From positions 9,982,001 to 10,046,000 of the forward strand of contig JANTQA010000057.1 in the NCBI GenBank assembly GCA_027625915.1: a stretch of 64,000 bases of DNA. The letters are read 5' to 3'. Under the pieces are notes generated by a model. The model ran no database searches, was not told the origin of the DNA, and saw only the letters and a program-made list of their open reading frames with translations. Shown one piece after another: positions 23,910 to 34,935 of the stretch; position 1 is the stretch's first letter, and every line of letters begins with the position of its first letter. Origin of the DNA: Anaeramoeba flamelloides (Eukaryota; Metamonada; Anaeramoebidae). The position numbers were made by a program, and so were the translations under genes.

Positions 23910-24039
23910 AGGGTGAGTGATTACTGTAAATTTTTTTTTTCTGAAACCGAAAAAAACTTTTTAGTAATTTTTATGAGGACCTAATACCAATCAAAAACCA
24001 ACCAACCTATGATGTTTGATGGATCTCTAAAAATCAACA

Positions 24040-24200
24040 ACCAAAATATGAGTACATTTTTAGAGAAAAGCGCTGAGAATCGACACTCAATTTCCTATTT
24101 TAATGGTTAATATATACAATTTTGAAAACAACTGTGTTGGTTTCGAAGTTTCTATCTTTGGCGCTTTTTGAGATCTCGGTGACTTTTTTTTTTTCTTTTT
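24040..24200 (+). repeat. Rep-H repeat, copy 1
   Basis: Matches the reverse complement of 52810-53010. Shared strings include AACCAAA(A)TATGA, ATCGACAC(T/C)CAATTTC, ATTTTGAAAACAACTGT and TTTGAGATCTCGGTGA, in the same order with gaps. Probably a decayed transposon or gene piece; no protein motif recognised. Confidence 0.5.
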
Positions 24201-24884
24201 TTTCATTTTTCAAAAAGGTTATATTTCTCAAAAGAATATTACATAATCCTTACTTGGTCAAATTTAGAGGGTTAAAAAATAACCACAAATCAGATTAAAT
24301 CTAATTAAATTGATTGTACACTTAAAGAAAATAATTTGTTTTAAATTAAAGAAATTTAATCCTTTGGAAATTTACAATGAGAAAAGATGAATTATTTTTT
24401 TTCAAATTTTGATTTTATGAAATTGAGAACTCTTTCAAACTTCTTTTTATACCTTGAATTTTTTGTCAAAGAGATACTCTCAATTTTTCATATTTTTTAT
24501 CTGAAGTTTGTCAACCAAAAGAAGGGCTATTTCACAATACCCTTTTTGGTCTCGGGTCATACCTTGAGTATGGTGCATATTCACGGTAAATGACTAGACT
24601 CTTAAAACTAAAATTTAAGTATGTTCAATTGTATCAATTTTGAGATTTAATTGAAAAAATTAGTTAAAGTGAATTTTTTGGATTTCTTGATACTATGCTT
24701 TATATCTTCATATAAAATAAGATTTTAGATTTTTTATAGGTATTAATCAAGTTCGGGGAATTTTAATTTCATATATCTTTATTGATCAGCTTATAAAAGT
24801 ATAAAAAATAATTGAAAATTTTTCCTTTTCTATACCATCTTAAAATTAAAATATTTGACAATTTTTTTTCCAGAATGATTAATC

Positions 24885-24992
24885 AAAACTCTATTTCAAA
24901 AATTGTTTATCACCTGAAAAAATAAATTATATATATATATATATATTCAATTTATTATTTAATGTGAGTAACAATTTTTGAAATGGTGTTTA
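24885..24992. mobile_element. Rep-B short MITE, copy 3
   Basis: A compact palindromic element of about 108 bases. The left end AAAACTCTATTTCAAAAATT is mirrored by AATTTTTGAAATGGTGTTT at the right, around a (TA)n centre at about 24930-24946. It shares the CAAAAATTGT core with the longer copies at 10571, 18430 and 35800. Confidence 0.6.
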
Positions 24993-25212
24993 ATTTAAAA
25001 AAAAATCAAACCAAAAAATATTGAAACTTTTTCTTTTCTTTCCATATATTTGATCTTACTTGAGTTGAAGTTTTATAAATTTTTCAAGATATTAATTTTA
25101 ATATAATCATATTAAAAAGATTCTTTCAAATATTCACCAAAATACCCGAAAATTCTAATAAGAACAAAAAAAATTTAAAGATCTTTTAATAAAACTGATT
25201 TTTCATAGAATG

Positions 25213-26046
25213 GCTAACAGTCAAATCAAAAACCAGGAAATTTTCAAAAAACCGTTAATTCCATTTTTCTGATCAATTATAAATATTATTAATAGGTCAA
25301 AAATCTACTCACATTGTATAGACAGATAATCCAATTACCCAGTAACTCATAACCATTCCAATTGGGGTATGGATTAAATATTCTGAATCCATCATTTTTA
25401 ATTCTTTGGTGAATTCAGAAACCAAAAAAAAAACAAAATTTGTAAAATTAATTGAGAATGTGACTGAAAATGAAAATCTACTTTAGATTTTAAATTTTAA
25501 AATAAAAAACATTTTCATAATTTTAAAATATTTGAAAGAATTTGAATTTGAGAGAGGTGTTTGATTATTGTAAATTTTCTTGAAATTATCAAAAAAATTT
25601 TGTAAAAAAATAAATCCTCTAAGGTTCCCAATAAAAATTAAAAATTTTGAAAAAAATATTAAAAAAAAGATATAAAGTAAATAAAACTCTTATTTCATAA
25701 ATGCAATAACAAAATAATTCTTATAAAGATGATTCCAAATAAATTTAGAATTTATCTAAAGGGAAAATCGCAATAAATTTGATTTTCATTTTTCAGTAAT
25801 GTTCTCAATTAATTTTGCAAATTTTGGATTTTTTTTGGTTTCTGAATTTACCAAAGAGTTAAAATTAATGGATTCAGAATATTTAACCAATACCCCAATT
25901 GGAACGGTTATAAGTTACTGGGTAATCGGATTATTTGTCTGTAAAATGGGAGTATATTTTTGACTTTTTACTAATATTTAGAATTAATCAGAAAAATGGA
26001 ATTACCGGGTTTTTTGAAAATTTACAGGTTTTTGATTTGACAGTAA
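25213..26046. mobile_element. Rep-E palindromic element, copy 1, with an exon-like cargo in each arm
   Basis: Outer ends are TAACAGTCAAATCAAAAACC and GGTTTTTGATTTGACAGTA, resembling TA-flanked Tc1/mariner-type ends. The two arms (25213-25560 and 25690-26046) are reverse complements of each other over roughly 300 bases. Each arm contains a fragment that reads SINF.NF, FFLVSEFTKEL, MDSEYL and TPIG.V.SYWVIGL, preceded by TTTCAG in the right arm and followed there by GTAAAA, like an exon with both splice signals. The peptide is hydrophobic (membrane-like); no family recognised. No transposase is visible. Confidence 0.7.
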
Positions 26047-27435
26047 ATGGTAATTATCAATTTTAGTTTAGAACTTTTTTTAGCATAAAAAGCAGAACAT
26101 GTGAAGAAATACATATTTTTAGATAAGGTATACAACATATCTTGTGTTAAAAGAATTGATATCTTACATTTCTTTAGCATTTCTCAACAATTGTATCAAG
26201 ATATTTAAAAAAATAATTTGTGACGATAATTGCACTTTTTTGAAAACCTTTTATTAATCAGTTTGTTAAATGAGGTATCTCGATGAACTGTGGATTGAAG
26301 CGATTCATCAACTGAAATTAATTTTTACACCTTATTCCACAATTACTAGTATTTAAATACCAAAAGGGAAATAATTTTGAGTTAATTTTCCTTTTTTCTT
26401 TAAATTTGCAATTTTGTCAAATTAAAATAGAAAATATCAATAAGAAACCACATACTTTTTTGATTATTTTTTCCAATCTCTGTATCCCCATGAACGGGAT
26501 CGCTGTTAATTACAAAATAAAAAGATCAAAATTATCAGTCCAACTTTGCAAAAAAAGATGATTTCAAAAAACTAAAAATAAATCATCAAAATCCCCAATT
26601 CTCAGACATAAAAGTCTAATTTAAACTTATTTTAGGATTATTTAAAATTAGAAATGTTTGTGTGTTATTAAAACAATTAAATGGTTCGACGAATGGTTAT
26701 TGAGTACCATTTATTTTAAAAAAAATAATATTAGTTTTTCCAACAGAAAAAATATATTACCCTTTTTATTTTGAAAGGCAAAAATAATTAACTCTAAAAA
26801 TCGATTGATCCAAATTTTCTCACAAACAGATGAATTAAACCGCTATATATATATATATATTCCAATTGTTACTGTAATGCAATTGTTGTTTTTTCAACTA
26901 ACTATTAGTAAATTAATGGATAAAGTAAAATAAACCTTTTTCTTTTGGAGAAATAAACTGTATCTTTTCTCAAAACACAGCCTACATACTATTTAACACT
27001 GCAAACAACTCAAAAGCAAATTATTTTTATCTAAAAAGTATTAATGTTGAAATTGATTAACAAAAAATTTAAAAGTATTTTTGCACATGAGAACTTTTGT
27101 TAACTTCTTCTTACAAGAAAATAAAAATAGACCATTGGTATTATGTGTTTCCAAAATCTAAAAGCAAAACCTCTTTGTTTATTGAATTTTTGAAACGGTT
27201 ACACTAAAATTTCCTTTATATGCATTTTTTTTTTTTGAGAGAAGGATCTTTACTTTTTTAAATTTATTTTTTAAGTTAAACGAATTTCTGATTATTAATA
27301 TGATCATTTTGAAATAAAGATCCGAAACACTACAAGGGGTTCTTTAGGATACACTGATTACCTTTAAAAAAAATCTATGTATTTAAAAAATTTCTTAATT
27401 TTAAATTGATTAAAGAATATATTTTAAGTGTGCAA
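26047..27435. other. Spacer between the two Rep-E palindromes
   Basis: AT-rich, about 1.4 kb. At about 26660-26710 a short frame reads IKWFDEWLL, echoing the IQWLDEWIL of the unrecognised gene at 14.7 kb. A (TA)n lies at about 26845-26860. Otherwise nothing recognised. Confidence 0.4.
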
Positions 27436-28266
27436 TTAACTGTCAAATCAAAAACCCGGAAATTTTCAAAAAACCCTGTAATTCCATTTTTCTGATCAAT
27501 TGTAAATCGTAGTAAAAAGTCAAAAATATACTCCCATTTTACAGACAAATAATCAAATTATCCAGCAACTTATAACCGTTCCAATTGGGGTATTGGTTAA
27601 ATATTCTGAATCCATTAATTTTAACTCTTTGGTAAATTCAGAAATCAAAAAAATCCAAGATTTGTAAAATTAATTGAGAACATGACTGAAAATTGAAAAT
27701 CAAATTTATTGCGATTTTCCCTTTAGATAAATTCTAAATTTATTTGGAATCATCTTTATAAGAATTATTTTGTTATTGCATTTATGAAATAAGAGTTTTA
27801 TTTCCTTTAAAACTTTCTTTTAATAATTTTTCCAAAATTTTAAATTTTTATTGGGAACCTTAGAGGATTTATTTTTTGACAAAATGGTTTTCATAATTTT
27901 ATGAAAATTTACAATAATCAAACACCTCTCTCAAATTCAAAGTCTTTTAAATGTTTTTAAAAGTATGAAAATGTTTTTTATTTCAAAATTTAAAATCAAA
28001 AGTAGATTTTCATTTTCAGTCACATTCTCAATTAATTTTATAAATTTTGGATTTTTTTTGGTTTCGGAATTTACCAAAGAGTTAAAAATGATGGATTCAG
28101 AATATTTAACCAATACCCCAATTGGAACGGTTATAAGTTGCTGGGTAATTGGGTTATTTGTCTGTAAAATGGGAGTATATTTTAACTTTTTACTAATATT
28201 TACAATTGATCAGAAAAATGTAATTGTTGGGTTTTTGAAATTTCCGGGTTTTTAGATTTGACTGTA
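27436..28266. mobile_element. Rep-E palindromic element, copy 2
   Basis: Same design as 25213-26046: ends TTAACTGTCAAATCAAAAAC and GATTTGACTGTAATG, two inverted arms, total about 830 bases. The right arm (about 27965-28255) keeps an open frame of 96 codons that includes LVSEFTKELKMMDSEYLTN and TPIGTVISCWVIGLFV; the left arm copy is broken. Left arm 27436-27810 is the complement of 25690-26046, and right arm is the complement of 25213-25560, so the two elements together form one large inverted repeat around a 1.4-kb spacer. Confidence 0.7.
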
Positions 28267-28638
28267 ATGACATTTTTATTCAATCATGAGTCTTTCTTCG
28301 TTTTTTACGACAAAGAGTCAAAATATAAAATGTTTTTCAGACAAAACTGCACAAATAATTTTTAACGACAAAGGAGAAAACACAAATAGTAAAAACAACA
28401 TCTTTTATGTTTTGTATTATTTTTCAAATCAAAATAAAAAGTTGTGTCGAATTTCAAACTAAAATGTTTTTCGAAAATTCTTGTAGCGGTCTCCAATATA
28501 AATACCATATCAAAATGGATTTATTTATTATTTGATTCTATTTACAAAATCATATTTTTTTTAATTAACTCTTAAAAAACGTCTTTTTTATTTTTTTTTA
28601 ATTCAAAATCGTTCAAATAACGTTAGAACCTTTGATCA

Positions 28639-29133
28639 ATGGGAAACAAACAAAACACATACACTAAACTCAGTCAATTTGATTCACAAACAAGTACAAA
28701 AGAGGAAAAAATCTATGATGTGAATTTTTTTCAAGACAAACCCAAAGCATTTAACCACAAGGCGCAGATGAAGCTCGGAGAAACAATAATCACGATTTCC
28801 TCAAAAAACAAAGCATTAATAATTAGTCACTCATACAACGAGATTGATGTAAGTTATTTCTTTTTTGAATCTATGTTCTAACAGTAGCAATATTAAATCG
28901 ACTGACTAATTAAAAAAATAATTGATCAATTTTTTAATCTCTTCTTTTTTCTTCGAAAATAGTCTTGGGGATCAAAAGAAACCAGATTGTTCTTAAAAAT
29001 TAATGGTAAAATGAGAATTTTTGACACAAACAAGGCAAAAGAAATCCACCAACAGTTAACAGCCATCACTACAAGGATATGCCAAGAAAGGAAGATTACA
29101 AAAACAAGATCCGATAGCTTTTTGAATTTCTAA
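28639..29133 (+). CDS. PH/FERM-C-like domain protein with possible myristoylation start
   Basis: Exon 1 is 28639-28848 (ATG, donor GTAAGT). Exon 2 is 28963-29133 (acceptor TTCGAAAATAG, stop TAA). The intron is 114 bases and in phase 0, giving 126 residues. The protein starts MGNKQNTYTKL, with Gly2 placed for N-myristoylation, though position 6 is Asn rather than the favoured Ser/Thr. Residues about 45-118 have the shape of the last strands and C-terminal helix of a PH/PTB-fold FERM C lobe: ITISSKNKALIISHSYNEID, then SWGSKETRLFLKINGKMRIF, then DTNKAKEIHQQLTAITTRI. The I..W....F.L....F.T..A.EI pattern is typical of talin and MyTH4-FERM family lobes. A stand-alone lobe of this size suggests a small membrane-associated adaptor. 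It sits between two clusters of palindromic elements. Confidence 0.65.
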
Positions 29134-29790
29134 AAAGCACAAATTTCATTATTTAGCTTTGAAAATTTTCATTCTTCTTGGAGTAGGATTTTGACAACCC
29201 ACCGAATTCAATAGGAAGAAATAGGATATGTTTATTGGTATTGAATCATTAATGGGAAAAAATTATAACTTCCTTTCTCCTTTTTTTTTTTTTATCTTTT
29301 GCAAATAGAGTTAAACATAGAAATAGATCGTAAATCCAAACTCTGTTTATTTAGTTGGCCCTTTTTCATTCTATATATTTCTGTATATATTGGATGAACT
29401 AACAGTACTAAATAAAAGAAAGTCAGATTACAGAATTGAAAAAAGGATAAGAACCAAAATTGATCCCATTTAAATTTAAAATACCAGTATTCTTTAAAAG
29501 TCATTTTTTATTTCGAAATTCTTGCCCATTCTCTGTATATTTTTAATGTTTAGGCAAATCTTGAGATAAATAAATAAATAAATTAACCCTTAATACTGTT
29601 TTCCAAAAAATCTTTTTACTTTTTTTGTACAAATAAACTACTTCGATCTTAGGAGTGGTCCTATTCACGGCCATTTGTCCATATGAAAAAACAAAATTAA
29701 AGCTTTTCACGAAGATAAAACATTAGATCTACTGTAGTCAAAATAAAGCATGTAAAAAAATTTAATGCATGTTTCAAAATAAAAACCATA

Positions 29791-30648
29791 GTGAAAAAAA
29801 ATTGGGTCATTAAAAAAAATTGGGTCAGTCAAAAATTTGTTTTCGTTTTTTAAATAATAAATATTAGCAAAATGATTTTTGATCAAAGTAAAATTTTATG
29901 AACAAATCTTACATTTAAGAAAAACCAAAGTCATTATCAATAATAATTTTTCAGAAGTAAAATTAAATTGTTGCATTTTAACCTTTTGGAATTACTGTGG
30001 AACTCCAAAAAATACAAAAAATTTATTTTTAATTGTCAACTTTACTAAAAATAAGAGAACTATTTAATAGGAAATATTAAAATCTATTATTTCAATAAGA
30101 TATTTATAATTGTTAATGAACGCAAATTTATCTCGGTTAATCTTAATATATCCTTTTAAACCAAATTGAATCATAAAATCTTCCAAAAAAGCTGTTTTTT
30201 CGAAAGAGGTTGTTTTCCACTAATGTTCACAATCAAAACTTTAAAATACCGAAATATCAAGATTTCAGAAACAATTTAAATTCTTTAAATGCCCATAGAC
30301 AAACCTTAATTTAAAACGGTTATTAATTTTTGGTCTTCCCAAACAATGATTAACTTGATCTTGGAATGTAATCTAATAAAAAAAATCAACATTTTTAGTA
30401 AATTTTACAATTAAAATTCAATTATTGTTTTTTAGAGTTCCACAGTAATTCCAAAAGGTTAAAATGCAACAATTTAATATTGAATTTGAAAATTGTTATT
30501 GATAATGACTTTAGTTTTTCTTAAATGTAAGATTTGTTCATAAAATTTTACTTTGATCAAAAATCATTTTGCCAATATTTACTATTTAAAAAACGAAAAC
30601 AAATTTTTGACTGACCCAATTTTTTTTAATGACCCAATTTTTTTTCAC
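29791..30648. mobile_element. Inverted-repeat DNA element with 0.22-kb arms
   Basis: Arms 29791-30010 and 30432-30648 are reverse complements with few differences. The outer ends are GTGAAAAAAAATTGGGTCAT and ATGACCCAATTTTTTTTCAC, with the AATTGGGTCA box present twice in each arm. The inner ends are at TTACTGTGGAACTC and GAGTTCCACAGTAA. The 420-base centre has no coding sequence. Non-autonomous transposon; high arm identity suggests it is fairly young. Confidence 0.75.
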
Positions 30649-30657
30649 AATGGAAAG

Positions 30658-31055
30658 TGTGTTTTTTTGTTATAGTTGACCATTACATTAACCAATTAAA
30701 GAAACTGATAATAAACCCTAAAAAATATGGTATTGGTTTCTTAAAGTTCTATTATTTAAAAAAAAAAATCCTAAAAATGAAGGATCAAATTGCAACAATT
30801 ATCTCAAAAAATAGAGTTAATTTTTCATAAAATTTTAATTTTAAAAAAAACAAAAAATTTCAAAAAAATTTTCATAATATTTTAAATTTTAGTGAAAATA
30901 ACCAGACCTTTACTTTCAAAATTGATTTGAACTTAGGTATACTATTTGGTAGTAGATTGGATGTTGCCTTGGTACAAGAAGAAAAAAAAGCAGGGATAAT
31001 ATATTTTGAAACACGGATTATAGGCGTTGTGCACACATTATTTTGATCACTGTAT
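30658..31055 (-). repeat. Rep-A dispersed repeat, copy 2
   Basis: Reverse complement of 366-793 over nearly its full length, ending in AATAATGTGTGCACAACGCC on the complement. It begins only ten bases after the previous element ends, so insertions have landed back to back here. Confidence 0.65.
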
Positions 31056-31107
31056 GAAAAAAACTGAAACAAGAAAAAAAGTGAAACACGATTTTGAATT
31101 GAAAATA

Positions 31108-32535
31108 CTTAAGGTTTACAATCCCTGAAATTTGAAAAAAAGATTATCTTGTGTTGTTTGTTACCACTTGTTAATTTGGTTCTTAGCTGATCGATCTTGA
31201 ACTTGGTATGGATTTTAATAGTGGTTCAAAATGTCAATTTTGGACAATTTATTTTTTTTTATTTTCCGAAATCCGAATTGGAGAGTTTAAGATTAATTGG
31301 CTGTAACTTAAGTTACAGCCGTTCCAAGGCTACCATAAAATTTTAAATAAAACAGATTTGAGTTTTCTATTCTGATTTTCTATTTTCAAAAAATTCGGAA
31401 ATAAGAGTTATTATTCAAAAAAAATTTTCAATAAATGAGCTATTATTCAAATTTTGAAACATTAAAACAAAATTTTTTGAAGATTCAAGAACAAATGAAA
31501 CTTAAAAATTATTGGTCCAAAAGAGCCCCCAAAAAAATATCAATATTGACTGATCTTTATAAATTTACCTTTTTTGAACAATATTTTAAAGTGCTTCATG
31601 AATCTTCAAAAAATTTTGTTTTAATGTTTCAAAATTTGAATAATAGCTAGTTTATTGAAAATTTTTTTTGAATAATAACTCTTATTTCCGAATTTTTTGA
31701 AAATAGAAAATCAGAATAGAAAACTCAAATCTGTTTTATTTAAAATTTTATGGTAGACTTGGAAAGACTGTATAAAAAAATGTGGTTTGTAGGCTGTTGA
31801 TTGAAATTTTTAATTACAGCTTTTCCAAGGCTACCATGAATTTTTATCACAATCAAATTTTGATATTGTAATATATAGATTTTTAAATCGAAGAATATAA
31901 GAATTAGAAAGCTTATATTGAAAATATTTTTACATACATGAGTTGATATGAAAAATATTCTTCTAATGTGATCGAATAAATAAATTCATTTTTTAGAGGA
32001 TAACTTATGTCGTTTCTTGATGAATTTTTGATGTTTAGAGTATTTTGGGTTCTGAAAATTTATTTTTTGAAAATGAGAAAAAATTCTTGAAGATTTACTT
32101 ATTTTAAATTTTTTTTTTTCAATATGAGATATATTATTCTCATATTGAACTTATTAAAAATTTATATCAACATCAAAATTTGATATTGATAAAATATCAC
32201 AGTAGCTTTGTATTGACTTTAAGTTTGGTTTTATTGGCTGCTTTTAAAAAATGTTATTTTTTCATTTGATTAATTGACATAAAAGTAAAACAAGATTCTT
32301 TTATACAACCTAAAATTAAAAGTTATTCTTAAAAACCTACCAATCTATAAATCTTAAACTCTTCTAATCCGATTTCGGAAAATAAAAATAATAAATTGTC
32401 AAAAATTACCATTTTGAACCACTATTAAAATCCATACCAAGTACAAGATCCATCAGATAAGAACCAAATCGACAACTCAAGACACCCTAAACAAGATAAT
32501 CTTTTTTTCAAATTTCAGGGTTTGTAATCCTTAAG
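31108..32535. mobile_element. Inverted-repeat element with 0.19-kb arms
   Basis: Left arm 31108-31297 begins CTTAAGGTTTACAATCCCTG and right arm 32345-32535 ends GGGTTTGTAATCCTTAAG; the arms pair along their length with moderate divergence. A perfect 22-base palindrome lies at 31299-31320, at the junction with a nested hairpin element. The interior has no recognisable transposase. A further TTACAGCTTTTCCAAGGCTA at about 31816 repeats the nested element's end in direct orientation, hinting at a second, lost copy. Confidence 0.65.
31314..31772. mobile_element. Nested hairpin MITE, TA-flanked
   Basis: Ends TACAGCCGTTCCAAGGCTAC and GTAGACTTGGAAAGACTGTA. The arms 31314-31490 and 31600-31772 are reverse complements along most of their length, so a transcript would fold into a hairpin of about 170 base pairs with a loop of about 110. 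The 71-codon frame at 31435-31650 is a by-product of this palindrome, not a gene. It lies inside the 31108-32535 element and so inserted later. Confidence 0.7.
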
Positions 32536-32709
32536 AGACTGGTCTCTCTTAAATTATTTTACCTAAATTTTTAAGAGATTGAGAAAATTTTTGCCAATTA
32601 TTTAGATTTTTAAAACTCTTTTTATTGTCATATTGAGCTTATTTCTAGATAAGGGACACTTATTTAGAAATTGTTCGAAAAAAAATAATAATAATAGAGA
32701 CTAGTTACT
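32531..32709. mobile_element. Rep-D MITE, short copy
   Basis: About 180 bases. It begins TTAAGAGACTGGTCTCTCTT and ends AATAGAGACTAGTTACTTTA, with the internal GAGATTGAGAAAATTTTTGC and AAGGGACACTTATTTAGAAA blocks also found (complemented) at 53193-53372. It overlaps the end of the preceding element by a shared CTTAAG. Confidence 0.65.
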
Positions 32710-33165
32710 TTATAAATGATATAACATTTCAAAATTTTAATTCCGAAATCACATTCTGGAAAAAAAGTGAAAAATAGGAAAAAAGTATAACATAGCTTTA
32801 CACTAGTCCGTTAATATAAACTGAAAACGAAAAGTTAAAAGCAATAAGAAGAAGAAATAAATTAACTTCAAATAATAATCCCATAAATTATTTTCAATCA
32901 AACCAGCAGAATAATTAAAATCGTCTTTTGTATCAAAACATGAAAGTGTGATTTTGGAGATCTCAAAAATTATAAATTTTTTCTACAAATATTGAATACT
33001 GGATCAATCCAAAGTAAAAATCTATGCAAAAAAGATAGTATTAAAAAAAATTGTAATTGCTTTGAATCCTCCATTTTGTCTTGGATCATTTATTTTTTCT
33101 TTTATTAATTGATCTTATGTTTCTTTTTGACTTCATTCATATTCCATAGTAAAAATAGGGTTGAA

Positions 33166-33174
33166 CCCCCCCCC

Positions 33175-33208
<34 letters not shown>
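33166..33208. repeat. C10-A33 homopolymer junction
   Basis: Ten C followed directly by about 33 A. A C run is rare in this AT-rich window; it has no gene next to it. Confidence 0.7.
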
Positions 33209-33209
<1 letters not shown>

Positions 33210-33749
33210 GTTTTATTGACATTTCACCATGAGTTTTAAATTTCATTTACAAAACAATCAATCTTTCAGAACTACGAATTTTTGAAGTTTTTGTATTTTT
33301 CTATTTTTAGTAGTCCTACTAAACTTTGTTACAGTAAAAGGTACACCAATCATTCTTTTGCGAAATCAAATATTTTTTTATAAGTGACCTTTTAAAGTTT
33401 AAATAAGAAATAAGCAGTTATAATAAATACCAAAGAATAGTTGATATCAAACGGAAATAAAACTAAAAAATCAATAGATTTTCTTAAAAATAGAAAATCT
33501 CAAATTCTTTAGATGGACCTATTGAAAAAAACAATAATGTTCATTTTAATTTCCTATTGAAGCTCAAATAAAATTCCAATAGAAATAAAAATAATTTCTC
33601 TACAATCATTTTTCGGTTTTCAATAACTTTAGAATAACATGTCTATATCAAATGACTCTCGATCTTGCCATAAAAAAAAATTGCAAATAAACTAAGTGTC
33701 AAAAAAAAAATAGGAAAAATATATAAAAGATTTTAATTTTGGTTATAAA

Positions 33750-33990
33750 GAAATAAATTTTTTCTCCTAAAACCGATTCAAACCCTTTAAACGCATGTAA
33801 TTTACTCATTACAACTGTGCCAGATTGACTGGAAAAACGTTTATTTTTAAAAGTCTCCAGTCTAGATGAAAAAGTGTTTTTTTTTCGTGTCAAAAATTTT
33901 AATAACTTGGAAAATAAATTTTGGTTTAATTAAATTTTAGGAAATTTACTTGATAGATCATAACTAATAGTTGTAAAATTTTTATACTCT
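33750..33990 (-). repeat. Rep-I coding-like fragment, copy 1
   Basis: On the minus strand the part at about 33765-33890 reads RKKNTFSSRLETFKNKRFSS, then GTVVMSKLHAFKGFESVLGE, an unusually gene-like stretch. A second copy at 49610-49770 shares AAAAGTCTC(C/T)AGTCTAGA and ATAACTAATAGTT(G/T)T but has lost the frame. In both places Rep-C sequence follows within about 100 bases, so the two families may be parts of one larger element. Function unknown. Confidence 0.4.
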
Positions 33991-34029
33991 TTCTAATAAA
34001 ACCAAAATAGTAAAAAAAAAATTATTAAA

Positions 34030-34600
34030 GATGAATACCCCACATATAGGTTTTCTATTATTTCAAACGGGGTGTTAAAATTCTCTGCAGTTTTGCTCTA
34101 TTCTTTTTAATTCTATAAAACCTAATGAAAATATATAACAAGTACCATAAAGTAAATAGGTTTTTTTTTTTCACATTCTAAAATTAAAAAAAAACTAAAT
34201 GTTTTTTACATATTTCAAAGAGATAGAGTCACGTCTATTGTTTTACTCGATTCTTTTAAATTTTATAAATAAAAAACTAATTAAGAGTGTTATCGAGTAC
34301 CTCAGTTTTCTTGTGGTTTTATATTTTATTTGTGAAATGTTCTAGGTTTTGTTGAGCTTTTCTATTTTATTCGTGAAGTGTTCTAGGTTTTTTTAACTTT
34401 TTGAAATAAACAGAAAATTTTAATAAAATTTCGGTTTTTTTCAAAAAGTAAAAAAAAACCTTAACGAAAATATATTAATTTTACAAATATATAGAAAACT
34501 CAAAAAAAACTAGCGAAAATCTATCGATTTTATAAATAAACAGTAAACTCAAGAAAACTAAACAATATTTCCAGCCCTTGGAATTAGTTAATACCTTATA
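34030..34600 (+). repeat. Rep-C mosaic repeat, copy 3
   Basis: Contains GTGAAATGTTCTAGGTTTTG and GTGAAGTGTTCTAGGTTTTT units, an inverted pair around 34395-34450 (AAATAAACAGAAAATTTTAA), and two ACTCGATTCTTTTAAATT-like core halves. The order matches 57715-57990. Confidence 0.55.
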
Positions 34601-34868
34601 TGTGGTTTTATAAATTTCTTTTTTTAATTTAATTAAATCTTTTGAATTCCAGTTAAATTTATTATTTGTTCGATAATTGAATTTTATTAATTTTTACAAA
34701 TAAGGAAGAGATAAATTGAAAAATTCCATTCATAAAACATTTTTTTTTAAGAAAGAAAAATGAATAACAATAATTTCCTAAAACCAACTTGCTTGGGTTC
34801 TGAATGTGTCTTATTTCTCTTTAAACGCAATTTTATTATTCCAATCTATACACAAATACATACATGCA

Positions 34869-34869
34869 T

Positions 34870-34935
<66 letters not shown>
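34869..34935. repeat. (CA)n-(TA)n microsatellite
   Basis: About 26 bases of alternating CA change directly into about 40 bases of alternating TA. Confidence 0.85.

Noticed and set aside
25300-28266. Repeated similar blocks considered as a CRISPR-like or tandem array
   Set aside because: There are only four units in alternating orientation, hundreds of bases long, with transposon-like ends; eukaryotic gene structure throughout the window also argues against CRISPR.
31435-31650. 71-codon frame from an ATG
   Set aside because: It spans the loop and both arms of the nested palindrome; the two ends of the peptide are by-products of inverted sequence.
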